The translations under genes and the position numbers were made by a program. Below, one piece after another: positions 51,501 through 60,266 of a stretch of DNA of 64,000 nucleotides. This DNA comes from Xylanibacter ruminicola Ga6B6 (GTDB lineage Bacteria; Bacteroidota; Bacteroidia; Bacteroidales; Bacteroidaceae), in contig NZ_JHXD01000001.1 of NCBI RefSeq assembly GCF_000687715.1, positions 248,001 to 312,000 of the forward strand, written 5' to 3'. The number at the start of each line of letters is the position of its first letter. The stretch's first letter is position 1. Under the pieces are notes generated by a model. That model did not search any database and was not told the origin of the DNA. It saw only the letters and a program-made list of their open reading frames with translations.

Positions 51501-54311
51501 ATGAAAGTAATTGTAACTATTCTGGCGTCTTTGTGTATAGCATCGATGCACGCAGCCGACTTTAACATTAAAAGTTATGGTGCCCAAAACGACACCACAG
51601 TACTCTCTACGCATGCTTTACAACAGGCCATCGACGCTTGCTCTGCTGCAGGCGGTGGTCGTGTGGTGGTGCCTGCAGGTAAATATAAGATAGGTACCAT
51701 ACAACTGAAGAGTCATGTACACCTGTATCTGGAACAAGGAGCTACGCTCTATGGTAGTACCCGATTAGAGGATTATATACCGATGAAATCGGACTATTTG
51801 TCGCTTCGAACGCAAACTACCACCATCCAATTGATCTATGCTGATGGCGTGCAGGATGTGTCGATTGATGGCTTGGGTACCATAGATGGTCGAGGACGGG
51901 CCTTTAAGAAACTCTTGTGGAACGATGAAGGCATCACCCGTCCGCATCTGATTCGCTTTATCCAGAGTCAGGATATTCTGGTGCGTGGTGTCACCTTGCG
52001 TAATTCGGGCTGCTGGATGCAGCATTACTTGGCTTGCGACCGCTTGAATATCGATGGAATCAAGGTTTTTAATCGTAATAACTATAATAACGATGCACTG
52101 GATATTGATGGCTGCCATGAGGTGATTGTGCGTGGTATGATAGCTGATAGCGACGACGATGGTATTACGCTGAAGAGCACCTCGCCCCGTCTTTGTGAAA
52201 ACGTGCGTATCAGCGATTGTGTGGTATCGAGCCATTGTAATGCCGTTAAACTGGGTACTGAGACCAATGGCGGCTTCCGAAATATCAATATCTGCGGTAT
52301 AGTAGTAAAACCCAGCTACGATCAGCAGGAGAAGTTCTTCGGACAGTGGATTGGTTCGTCGGCTATCTCGCTTGAGATTGTGGATGGAGGTGTGCTGGAG
52401 AATGTGAAAATTGCCGATTTCATCGTTGAAGGCACCGAGTCGCCTATCTTTGTACGTTTGGGCCATCGTGGACGTGGCTACAAAACTGGGCAGCATATCG
52501 ATCATGTTGGTTCGATAGATGGTGTGCATATCAATAATATCCAGATTCGTAATGCCGGCTCCATGGGCTGTTCTATTACAGGATTGCCTGGTCATCCTGT
52601 ACGTCATGTGTACTTATGTAATATATCATTGCATCATAAGGGTGGGGTAAAAGCATCTCAATTAACCGAAATTGCCGATTCCATCGCCGATGAAAAGGCT
52701 GCCAGCTATCCTGAGGCTACAATGTGGGGCAATCTGCCAGCCAAAGGTTTCTTTGTGCGTCATGCACGAGATGTGCAGTTCTCTAATATCCACGTTTCAA
52801 CAGTTGATGAGGATGTTCGCCCTGATTTTGTGGAAGTTGATACCGAGGGATGGGGCGATCAGGGTGACGGTACGTATCGCAACCCTGTGCTGAATGCTGA
52901 TTTTTCAGATCCTGATGTGATTCGTGTGGGTAACAAGTTCTATATGGTGGCTTCTGATTTCCACTTTATGGGTATGCAGGTGCTGGAGAGCGACGATATG
53001 GTGAACTGGCGTTATACCTCTCAGATATATCGTCGTTTCAACGAGCCCGGATGGGATTCTAACCAGCATTATGCCGGCGGTTCATGGGCACCTAGCATTC
53101 GCTATCACCATGGACTATACTACGTTTATTTCTGTACACCCGACGAAGGCCTTTATATGTCAACAGCCAGCAATCCTGCGGGCCCATGGGCACCGTTGCA
53201 CCTGGTGAAGCGCGTGGCTAAGTGGGAAGACCCTTGTCCGTTCTGGGACGAAGATGGACAGGCTTATTTAGGGCGCAGTCAGCATGGCGCTGGTCCTATT
53301 ATTGTGCACCGCATGTCGGCCGATGGCAAAACGCTGCTTGATGAGGGTCAAACGGTGTATGAAGGTCCTATTGCCGAGGGTACTAAGTTTATGAAGCGTA
53401 ATGGCTGGTACTATCTTATAATTCCTGAGGGTGGTGTCGGCACAGGCTGGCAGACAGTTTTACGTTCTCGTAACATTTATGGCCCCTACGAGCGTCGTAT
53501 TGTGTTAGAGCAGGGTTCAACTGGTGTTAACGGCCCTCACCAAGGTGCTCTGGTTGATGCACCTGATGGCTCATGGTGGTTCTATCATTTCCAGGAGACA
53601 CCCGTACTAGGGCGTGTGGTTCATCTGCAACCGGCTCGTTGGGAAGCCGATTGGCCAGTGATAGGTGTCGACTATGATAAGAACGGTATTGGTGAGCCGG
53701 TGGCTGCTTGGAAAAAGCCTATTTCTTCGGCGGGAACTGCCAGTTTCCAGTCTTGTGACGATTTTAATGGCGCCTTAGGACTTCATTGGCAATGGAATCA
53801 TAATCCGGTTGATACGCATTGGAATCTCACCGATCGCAAAGGCTGGCTCACACTCAATGCCTTGCCTGCAGATAGCCTGAAACAGGTTCGCAATATGCTT
53901 ACTCAGAAGGTGATTGGCAATCTGAGTGAGAGCTCTACCAAAGTAAGCATTAAAGGTGATAGTTATGCGGGACTTTTCTGCTCTGGTAAGTTGTTTTGTG
54001 GGGTAGGATTGTGTAAGGATGGTGTGTTTACTGAGTTCGGTGGTCAGCGTAAACTAATCGCTAAGGCGAGCTACCAGGAAGTATGGTTCAAGGTAACCAA
54101 CGATTGTGAGCAGAATCGCCACCTTTTTTATTATAGTATAGATGGAGAGCATTATCAGTCTGCAGGTTCGGCATTCGCTATGCGTGGCGGTTATTGGAAA
54201 GGTATCCGTGTGGGACTGTTTAACTACATTCCTACAGGCAAAACAACCGCTAAGAGCCAGGCATCTTCGTATGCCCAATTCGACTATTTCAATCAAAAAT
54301 TCGCCCAATAG
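51501..54311 (+). CDS. Two-enzyme fusion: GH28 polygalacturonase-like + GH43
   Basis: A 936-aa secreted protein with signal peptide MKVIVTILASLCIASMHAA. Residues about 20-450 are a GH28 right-handed beta-helix (FNIKSYGAQNDTTVLSTHALQQAID, GGGRVVVPAGKY) with catalytic-type Asp198 (NNDALDIDG), Asp219/Asp220 (DSDDDGITLKS) and SSHCNAVKLGTET in place of the usual GHG block. Residues about 458-755 are a GH43 propeller (NPVLNADFSDPDVIRVGNKFYM, Asp470; GGSWAPSIRYH; GPIAEGTKFMKRNGWYYL), followed by a C-terminal beta-sandwich (CDDFNGALGLHWQWNHNP) as in GH43 enzymes with a DUF1349-like tail. The combination suggests concerted attack on a pectic polymer, cutting a galacturonide linkage and an arabinose/xylose decoration. 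Substrate is inferred only. Confidence 0.9.
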   Translation: MKVIVTILASLCIASMHAADFNIKSYGAQNDTTVLSTHALQQAIDACSAAGGGRVVVPAGKYKIGTIQLKSHVHLYLEQGATLYGSTRLEDYIPMKSDYLSLRTQTTTIQLIYADGVQDVSIDGLGTIDGRGRAFKKLLWNDEGITRPHLIRFIQSQDILVRGVTLRNSGCWMQHYLACDRLNIDGIKVFNRNNYNNDALDIDGCHEVIVRGMIADSDDDGITLKSTSPRLCENVRISDCVVSSHCNAVKLGTETNGGFRNINICGIVVKPSYDQQEKFFGQWIGSSAISLEIVDGGVLENVKIADFIVEGTESPIFVRLGHRGRGYKTGQHIDHVGSIDGVHINNIQIRNAGSMGCSITGLPGHPVRHVYLCNISLHHKGGVKASQLTEIADSIADEKAASYPEATMWGNLPAKGFFVRHARDVQFSNIHVSTVDEDVRPDFVEVDTEGWGDQGDGTYRNPVLNADFSDPDVIRVGNKFYMVASDFHFMGMQVLESDDMVNWRYTSQIYRRFNEPGWDSNQHYAGGSWAPSIRYHHGLYYVYFCTPDEGLYMSTASNPAGPWAPLHLVKRVAKWEDPCPFWDEDGQAYLGRSQHGAGPIIVHRMSADGKTLLDEGQTVYEGPIAEGTKFMKRNGWYYLIIPEGGVGTGWQTVLRSRNIYGPYERRIVLEQGSTGVNGPHQGALVDAPDGSWWFYHFQETPVLGRVVHLQPARWEADWPVIGVDYDKNGIGEPVAAWKKPISSAGTASFQSCDDFNGALGLHWQWNHNPVDTHWNLTDRKGWLTLNALPADSLKQVRNMLTQKVIGNLSESSTKVSIKGDSYAGLFCSGKLFCGVGLCKDGVFTEFGGQRKLIAKASYQEVWFKVTNDCEQNRHLFYYSIDGEHYQSAGSAFAMRGGYWKGIRVGLFNYIPTGKTTAKSQASSYAQFDYFNQKFAQ

Positions 54312-54343
54312 TTTGGCTGATTGCTAAAAATCTCGTACCTTTG
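54312..54343 (+). promoter_or_regulatory. Promoter of tRNA-Arg
   Basis: TTTG (54312-54315), 20-nt spacer, TACCTTTG (54336-54343), 17 nt before the tRNA. The -33 box starts one base after the GH28-GH43 stop codon. Confidence 0.8.
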
Positions 54344-54360
54344 CACACGAAAGAACACGC

Positions 54361-54432
54361 GCCCTGATAGTTAAATGGATATAACAAGGTCCTCCTAAGA
54401 CTTAGTTCCGCGTTCGATTCGCGGTCGGGGTA
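54361..54432 (+). tRNA. tRNA-Arg (anticodon CCT)
   Basis: A 72-nt cloverleaf: acceptor GCCCTGA/TCGGGGT, anticodon stem AGGTC/GACTT around loop CTCCTAA with anticodon CCT (reads AGG), T-arm CCGCGTTCGATTCGCGG. CCA is not encoded. Confidence 0.93.
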
Positions 54433-54434
54433 CG

Positions 54435-54474
54435 AAAAAAGAGCTGCATTCCATCTGGAACGCAGCTCTTTTTT
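54435..54474. terminator. Bidirectional terminator between tRNA-Arg and secDF
   Basis: GAGCTGC (54441-54447) and GCAGCTC (54462-54468) with inner TTCCA/TGGAA, flanked by A6 and T6, so it works on both strands. Confidence 0.9.
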
Positions 54475-54490
54475 ATAAGCGATTGTTTGA

Positions 54491-57400
54491 TTACTTGTTC
54501 TCAGCAACCTCTACGTCGTCCTCCTTGATTGTACGGCCCATCCAAAGGAAGGCTGTAGGAGCGGCGATGAAGAGCGAACTCAGAGTACCGAATACAACAC
54601 CCAGAATCATAGCCAGAGAGAACGAGCGGATGCTATCACCACCAAGGATGAAGATAGCCAACAGCACGATCAGTGTGGTTACAGAGGTGTTGATGGTACG
54701 AGCCAGTGTCTGGTTCAGTGAGTCGTTGAACAACTGCTGACGGTCGCGCTTGCCATACAGACCGAGGTTCTCACGGATACGGTCGAATACTACCACCTTA
54801 TCGTTGATAGAGTAACCGATAACGGTCAGGATAGCACCGATGAATACCTGGTCGATCTCGAGCGACATTGGAACCCAACCCCAGCACAGTGAGTAAACAC
54901 CGATTACGAGCAGGGCGTCGAGAGCCAGAGCCACAACAGCACCTACAGAGAAGGCGAGGTTGCGGAAACGCAGCAGGATGTAGAGGAAGATAGCAATCAG
55001 AGCGATACATACGCTGATGATAGCACCATGAGTAATATCCTTAGCAACTGAAGGACCTACCTTAGCAGAGCTGATGATTGAACCACCCTCGCGAACATCA
55101 GGATTCTTGAATGCCTCAACGTTCTCCTGACTTACGAGACCAGCCTTCTTCAGTGCACCGAACAGGATGTTCTCAGCCTTGTCGTCAACCTCAGGATTGT
55201 TGCTCTCGATATCCCAGTTGGTAGAGATACGAACGGTCTTACCATCAGTACCCAGAGCGATAACAGAGGTGTTAGCCTCCTGGTTAGCCTTCTCGCCGAT
55301 AGTGTTGATGAATGCACCTGCCATAGCCTTACGAACCTCCTCAACAGGAGTCTGCTTGTCGAGTGTTACAACGTAGTTACGACCACCAGTGAAGTCGATG
55401 CTCTGGCTCAAACCACGAACAAAGAACGAACCAATGCAAACTACTGCTACAGCAGCCCAGAGAGCATAGGTCTTCTTGTAAGCGCCCATGAAGTTGAACT
55501 TAGCGTTCTGCATCAGGTTCTTTGAGTAACCAGTTACGAAGGTGAGGTTAGTCCACTTATCCTTGCCCAGCATGTAATCGTAAACTACACGAGTGAGGTA
55601 AACGGCTGTGAAGAATGAGATAACGATACCAATGATCCATGTGGTAGCGAAGCCCTTAACAGGACCTGTACCGAAGTAGAGCAGGATGATACCGGTAATC
55701 AATGAAGTGAAGTTAGAGTCGAAGATAGCGCTGAAAGCGTTAGAGTAACCCTTGTTCAGAGCCTCCTTAACACCAAGACCCTTCTTCAGCTCCTCCTTGA
55801 TACGCTCGTAGATAAGCACGTTAGCATCCACAGCGGTACCCAGTGTCAGTACGATACCGGCGATACCAGGCATTGTAAGAGCGGCCTGGAACGAGGTAAG
55901 GATTCCCAGTGTGAAGAACAGGTTGAACAGCAGAGCGATATCCGAGAGGAGACCTGGTACAAAGCCGTAAAGCATGATCATGTAGATCATCAACAGTACG
56001 AAAGCTACTACGAATGAGATAATACCCTGCTGGATTGACTGAGCACCCAGTGAAGGACCTACAACCTCCTCCTGTACGATACGGGTAGGAGCAGGCATCT
56101 TACCTGAATTCAGTGTGTTAGCCAAGTCCTTAGTGGCCTCGATAGTGAAGTTACCAGTAATCTGTGAGTTACCACCATCAATCTGAGTGAGGATACGAGG
56201 AGCAGAGTAAACGGCATCGTCGAGTACGATAGCAACGGCCTTACCGATGTTCTGCTTGGTAATCTGGCTCCAACGACGAGCACCGTCAGAGTTCATCTGC
56301 ATTGATACAGAGGGGTGGCCCATCTGGTCGAAGTCGTCCTTGGCACCAGTGATAACATCACCCTCCAGTGGAGCACGACCTGAAGGCTCAGTAACCTTCA
56401 GAGCATAGAGCTCAAAGATATCGCCCTTTGTATTCTGTCCTCCGAAGTCCTCAGGTGTAGCACCCCAACGGAGCTTCAGTTCAGCAGGGAAGATACGACC
56501 AGCGAGGTCAGAGTAGATAATCTTGTTAATCTCGGCAGTATCGCGAGCGTTAGCATAACCAACTACAGCGAGGGTGTTACCCTGTGTAGGCTGGAAGATA
56601 GAGAACAGAGGATTCTGCTTCTTGGCCATCTCAACAGCCTTGGTATCTTTGCTGTCCTTCTTAGCCAGCTTAGCAGCCAGGTCGCTTGTAGCAGCCTTAG
56701 CGCTATCGGCAACAGCAGCAGTAGCAGCGCTGTCAACAGCAGTTGTGTCGGCTACGTCGACACCACCCTGAGCAGCCCAACGCTGATTCAGCTGAGCCAA
56801 CAGAGGAGTAACCTCCTGTGAGTTGTAGGTCTCCCAGAACTCAAGGTTAGCTGAACCCTGGAGCAACTTACGTACACGCTCAGGCTCCTTGATACCAGGC
56901 ATTTCTACCATGATACGACCGCTCTGGCCTTCGAGCTTCTGGATGTTTGGCTGAACAACGCCGAACTTATCGATACGGTTACGAACTACATTGAATGAGT
57001 TATCAACGGCACTCTGTACCTCAGTACGCAGCGCAGCCTCTACCTGTGAGTCGGTAGATGATGTGCTTACCTTGCCCTTCATCTGCTGGGTAGCAAAGAT
57101 GGCAGCAAGTGGACGACCGTTGCCCTCCTGTTTCCAATACTTTACGAACAGAGAGATGAAGTCGTTCTGACTGGTCTCCTCTTCCTTCTTAGCCAGTTCC
57201 ATGGCCTTCTTGTAGGCAGCGTCAGTCTTGTGGTCGGCCAATACGTCAACCACATCAGGTACTGATACCTCAAGAATAACGTTCATACCGCCTTTCAGGT
57301 CAAGACCCAGGCCAATCTCCATCTCACGGCACTGCTTCAGAGAATAGATACCCATGTACACCTTCTCGTTGTTGATTGAATCGAGGTACTCCGCACCTGC

Positions 57401-57523
57401 CTCTTCGCCCATAGCAGCAGCCTTACTTTCGTAGTGGCGTGTTACGAACGAGAAGGAAAGGTAGAAGCAGCACACGAGAATCAGAAGCACTGCGATAAAT
57501 TTTACAATTCCTTTGTTTTGCAT
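54491..57523 (-). CDS. secDF: Protein translocase subunit SecDF (fused SecD-SecF)
   Basis: A 1010-aa, 12-helix RND-type membrane protein that uses proton flow to complete protein export through SecYEG. The SecD half shows GLGLDLKGGMNVILEV, the P1 domain VVRNRIDKFGVVQPNIQKLEGQSGRIMVEMPGI and the helices GIISFVVAFVLLMIYMIMLYG, GTAVDANVLIYERIKEEL. The SecF half begins near residue 690 with SIDFTGGRNYVV and has VIGYSINDKVVVFDRIREN. Fusion is normal in Bacteroidetes. A low-complexity Ala/Lys/Asp segment (VADTTAVDSAATAAVADSAK...) of about 50 residues interrupts the SecD periplasmic region near residue 270. Confidence 0.97.
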   Translation of the reverse strand: MQNKGIVKFIAVLLILVCCFYLSFSFVTRHYESKAAAMGEEAGAEYLDSINNEKVYMGIYSLKQCREMEIGLGLDLKGGMNVILEVSVPDVVDVLADHKTDAAYKKAMELAKKEEETSQNDFISLFVKYWKQEGNGRPLAAIFATQQMKGKVSTSSTDSQVEAALRTEVQSAVDNSFNVVRNRIDKFGVVQPNIQKLEGQSGRIMVEMPGIKEPERVRKLLQGSANLEFWETYNSQEVTPLLAQLNQRWAAQGGVDVADTTAVDSAATAAVADSAKAATSDLAAKLAKKDSKDTKAVEMAKKQNPLFSIFQPTQGNTLAVVGYANARDTAEINKIIYSDLAGRIFPAELKLRWGATPEDFGGQNTKGDIFELYALKVTEPSGRAPLEGDVITGAKDDFDQMGHPSVSMQMNSDGARRWSQITKQNIGKAVAIVLDDAVYSAPRILTQIDGGNSQITGNFTIEATKDLANTLNSGKMPAPTRIVQEEVVGPSLGAQSIQQGIISFVVAFVLLMIYMIMLYGFVPGLLSDIALLFNLFFTLGILTSFQAALTMPGIAGIVLTLGTAVDANVLIYERIKEELKKGLGVKEALNKGYSNAFSAIFDSNFTSLITGIILLYFGTGPVKGFATTWIIGIVISFFTAVYLTRVVYDYMLGKDKWTNLTFVTGYSKNLMQNAKFNFMGAYKKTYALWAAVAVVCIGSFFVRGLSQSIDFTGGRNYVVTLDKQTPVEEVRKAMAGAFINTIGEKANQEANTSVIALGTDGKTVRISTNWDIESNNPEVDDKAENILFGALKKAGLVSQENVEAFKNPDVREGGSIISSAKVGPSVAKDITHGAIISVCIALIAIFLYILLRFRNLAFSVGAVVALALDALLVIGVYSLCWGWVPMSLEIDQVFIGAILTVIGYSINDKVVVFDRIRENLGLYGKRDRQQLFNDSLNQTLARTINTSVTTLIVLLAIFILGGDSIRSFSLAMILGVVFGTLSSLFIAAPTAFLWMGRTIKEDDVEVAENK

Positions 57524-57580
57524 TTTGTTTTTAATTATTATTTATTTATATTATTTTCTGTTCGCGTATAAAATAGCGTG

Positions 57581-57588
57581 CAAATATA
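57581..57588 (-). promoter_or_regulatory. -7 box of secDF
   Basis: CAAATATA on + reads TATATTTG on the minus strand, 57 nt before the ATG. No clear -33 TTTG. Confidence 0.55.
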
Positions 57589-57637
57589 GGCATTTTTTTA
57601 CACAAGGAAAAATTTATTGGCAAAAATTCACTCATTT

Positions 57638-58732
57638 TTATTGATTACTTTTCATTTTTAGGGTGCAGATGATAGGATTATGGTCACTTGCGTCCATTTT
57701 ACTATCAATATGGCAGTTATAGGGCTCAAAGTGGTCGGATACTAAAATGTGGTCGATACGTACAAAGAAACCTTTCTGATTATATGACAAACCGATGCCT
57801 TTTCCAGTCTCCTGATAGCAGTCTGTCAACCCCTGTGCGATGGTACGACGGGAGTACGAAATAGGGTTGTCGTTAAAGTCGCCACAAACGATAATCGGGT
57901 ACTGTCGGTGTGCCTCGATATAGTCGTGGACAGCTTCGGCTTCAGGGGCTCGTTTGGCGGCATATTTGCCCAATTTTTCGATAAGAAACAACGTTTCGGC
58001 CTTAGCGGTGTCTTTCTCCATCTTACCGCTAATCATCTGCTTGTATTTATCACGGTCTTCGTTCGAAAGATGTGTACCTTCTAAGTGGTTGTTAATCACC
58101 AGTACGGTGTCGTTATCCACTTGGAGATAGTAGGCCACAGAGCCATTGCCTGCAGACTCGTAGGGGATTCGTTCCTTCCTGATAATCGGGTACTTAGTAT
58201 GGATACCAACACCGTTGATGCTGGCATCTTGTGGGTTAAAAATGGTGGTGTCGTTATAGGGGTAGATTTTCTCGTACCATTGTTTCACATATCTGCGCCA
58301 GGTATCAACATCCTCCTGCAGGCAAACAATGTCGGCATCTTGCTCTGTCAGGTATTCGTGTACTTTCTCAAAGCCTTGCTCATACTTATAGTTGCCACCA
58401 TACTGACATACGTTGTAGGATATCAGTTTAATGGTGCCTTCTGGGGGCGTTTGTGAGGTGTGTAGCGGCATATAAAGTGTAATAGGCCCATATACTATCA
58501 CATATCCTACGACAGGAATCCAGGCTTTCTTCCATTTAAATGTCAGCCAAAAGAACAGAAATAGCAGGTTGGCTATCAGGAAACCAGGAAAAGCCATACC
58601 CATACACGAAAGCACGGGATGTTCTACAGGATTGATACGGTCGGCATAGCCTGCCAATATCATCAGCAGTACAGTAGCCACATTGGCGCCTGCGATAAGG
58701 TTTACCGTTATGGTCTTAAGTTGCTTGATCAT
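57638..58732 (-). CDS. Endonuclease/exonuclease/phosphatase-family membrane protein
   Basis: A 364-aa protein with three N-terminal hydrophobic helices (residues about 10-95) and an EEP-fold domain. Motifs are LISYNVCQYGG, ADIVCLQEDVDTW, VINNHLEGTHLS, IIVCGDFNDNPISYS and the C-terminal SDHNPIICTLK, covering the Asn, Glu, His/Asp-Asn and Asp-His metal and catalytic positions. Family members cleave phosphodiesters in nucleic acids or phospholipids; the membrane anchor places the domain outside the cytoplasm, so a phospholipid or extracellular nucleic acid is plausible. The start overlaps the rhomboid stop by 4 nt, so the genes are coupled. Confidence 0.85.
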   Translation of the reverse strand: MIKQLKTITVNLIAGANVATVLLMILAGYADRINPVEHPVLSCMGMAFPGFLIANLLFLFFWLTFKWKKAWIPVVGYVIVYGPITLYMPLHTSQTPPEGTIKLISYNVCQYGGNYKYEQGFEKVHEYLTEQDADIVCLQEDVDTWRRYVKQWYEKIYPYNDTTIFNPQDASINGVGIHTKYPIIRKERIPYESAGNGSVAYYLQVDNDTVLVINNHLEGTHLSNEDRDKYKQMISGKMEKDTAKAETLFLIEKLGKYAAKRAPEAEAVHDYIEAHRQYPIIVCGDFNDNPISYSRRTIAQGLTDCYQETGKGIGLSYNQKGFFVRIDHILVSDHFEPYNCHIDSKMDASDHNPIICTLKMKSNQ

Positions 58733-59676
58733 GATTGGTTGCTTGCATCGAAGAGTTTTTTCTTCTCTTCTTTTGTCAGACTGTCGTAGCCACTCTTGCG
58801 GATTTTATCAAGAATGGCATCTATCTCTTCCTGGTTCTGGCGCTTACGGGCATTATACTCCATATCATCTTCTTTCGAACCGCCACCTCTGTTTACGTGC
58901 ATGTTGGGATTGCTGTACCCGCTGCCCTGATGGTGTTGGCGCTGTTCAAAGTTGCGCTTCAGGTTGTCGAAGAACTGCATACCGCGACCACGGTCGAAGC
59001 CGGAGTTGGGATGACGGTTCCAATAACGAATCATCAGGAATCCGAACAGCATACCACCTAAGTGGGCTGTGTGAGCTACACCATCGCCACTGGTTCCTAA
59101 AGCTGAGAAGAACTCGATGGCTACATAACCCAATACAAACCATTTGGCTTTAATGGGGAATGGGAAGGGGATGATAAAGAGTCGCTCGTTGGGGAATGTC
59201 ATACCGAATGCCAAGATTACGGCATACACGGCACCAGAGGCACCAATGGTGGTCCAGGCGTTGAGTTGGCCGCTCAGTTGCTGGCCGATGGCAAATATCT
59301 CGCCAAAGGTTACCGTTGGGTCTTGTGCGTTAATAGTCATATAGAACTGGCCCAACTGTGCGATTTCCTGCAGGAATCCGGCACCAATACCACAAGTAAT
59401 GTAATAAAAAAGGAATTTCTTGGGGCCCCAAACATTTTCTATCACACAACCAAACATCCATAAGCCGAACATATTACTGAGAATATGCATGAAGTTGGCA
59501 TGCAGGAACAGGTAGGTGACAAACTGATACAGGTGGAAATCGTTGGCCATAAAGAAATGTAGGCCACCGATGTCGGCCAGATCGATACCACGCAGTTGTA
59601 GTACTACCGTGGCTAAGAATGCTATCAGGTTAATGATAAGCAGATTCTTTGTGATGGTTGGTATGCGGAACATCAT
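58729..59676 (-). CDS. Rhomboid intramembrane serine protease
   Basis: A 315-aa protein with six transmembrane helices in residues about 10-225. The catalytic Ser147 is in TTIGASGAVYAV and His205 in AHTAHLGGMLFG; HANFMHILSNMFGLWMFG is the conserved loop-1/helix-2 region. A soluble C-terminal tail follows, Gly/Asn/Gln-rich and then a charged helical motif (YNARKRQNQEEIDAILDKIRKSGYDSLTKEEKKKLF) that recurs in Bacteroidetes rhomboids. It cleaves transmembrane substrates, unknown here. It is coupled to the EEP-family gene downstream. Confidence 0.93.
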   Translation of the reverse strand: MMFRIPTITKNLLIINLIAFLATVVLQLRGIDLADIGGLHFFMANDFHLYQFVTYLFLHANFMHILSNMFGLWMFGCVIENVWGPKKFLFYYITCGIGAGFLQEIAQLGQFYMTINAQDPTVTFGEIFAIGQQLSGQLNAWTTIGASGAVYAVILAFGMTFPNERLFIIPFPFPIKAKWFVLGYVAIEFFSALGTSGDGVAHTAHLGGMLFGFLMIRYWNRHPNSGFDRGRGMQFFDNLKRNFEQRQHHQGSGYSNPNMHVNRGGGSKEDDMEYNARKRQNQEEIDAILDKIRKSGYDSLTKEEKKKLFDASNQS

Positions 59677-59738
59677 ATCATTTACTATTTATCTATTATT
59701 ACTTTTTAAAATGAGTGCCTTTCGGCATCTATCGGGTG

Positions 59739-59746
59739 CAAAATTA
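59739..59746 (-). promoter_or_regulatory. -7 box of the rhomboid gene
   Basis: CAAAATTA on + reads TAATTTTG on the minus strand, 62 nt before the ATG. The spacer to the nearest TTTG (59770-59773) is 23 nt, so the -33 match is weak. Confidence 0.45.
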
Positions 59747-59828
59747 CTAAAATAATCTCTTTTTTAGGCCAAAATGCCCTCGATAACAACTATTTTTTAT
59801 TAAAAAGTGAAATTTTTCTGTTTTTTTG

Positions 59829-59859
59829 TTGTTTCTTTAAATACTTTCCCTTATATTTG
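59829..59859 (+). promoter_or_regulatory. Promoter of the HU gene
   Basis: TTG (59829-59831), 20-nt spacer and TATATTTG (59852-59859). It is followed by an AT-rich leader of about 55 nt. Confidence 0.65.
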
Positions 59860-59921
59860 CCAAAGTTTTCGACTATACAACAGTTATTACTATTAAATAT
59901 TTCATTAAATTTTTTAAGATT

Positions 59922-60194
59922 ATGAACAAAACAGAATTGGTAGAGAAGATTGCAGCAAGTGCTGGCATCTCAAAGGTTGACGCTAAGAAAGCTCTCGACG
60001 CAACAGTAGTAGCTATTAAGGACGCTCTCGTTAAGGGTGACAAGGTTGCTCTCGTAGGTTTCGGTACATTCAGCGTAAACGAGCGTCCTGCTCGTGAGGG
60101 TATCAATCCTCTGACAAAGCAGAAGATTACAATTGCTGCTAAGAAGGTTGCTAAGTTCAAGGCTGGTGCTGAGCTTGCTGACGCTATCAAGTAA
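59922..60194 (+). CDS. HU-family DNA-binding protein
   Basis: A 90-aa protein starting [27 protein letters not shown], with the signature [24 protein letters not shown] and ending [15 protein letters not shown] dimers bend DNA and organise the nucleoid. It is monocistronic, with a strong promoter and a strong terminator, in keeping with high expression. Confidence 0.96.
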   Translation: MNKTELVEKIAASAGISKVDAKKALDATVVAIKDALVKGDKVALVGFGTFSVNERPAREGINPLTKQKITIAAKKVAKFKAGAELADAIK

Positions 60195-60210
60195 GTCGAT
60201 TGTAAATAAA

Positions 60211-60248
60211 AATTTAATGGGGATCCTTTTCAGGGTCCCCATTATTCT
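60211..60248. terminator. Bidirectional terminator between HU and the SDR gene
   Basis: An 11-bp stem (60216-60226 with 60233-60243; AATGGGGATCC/GGGTCCCCATT, one T.G), loop TTTTCA, with T-rich runs on both sides. Confidence 0.88.
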
Positions 60249-60266
60249 TATATATGTATCGTGTGC

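Noticed and set aside
51765..52607. A 280-aa minus-strand ORF opposite the GH28 domain
   Set aside because: Shadow of the GH28 reading frame; the GH28 motifs are clear on the other strand.
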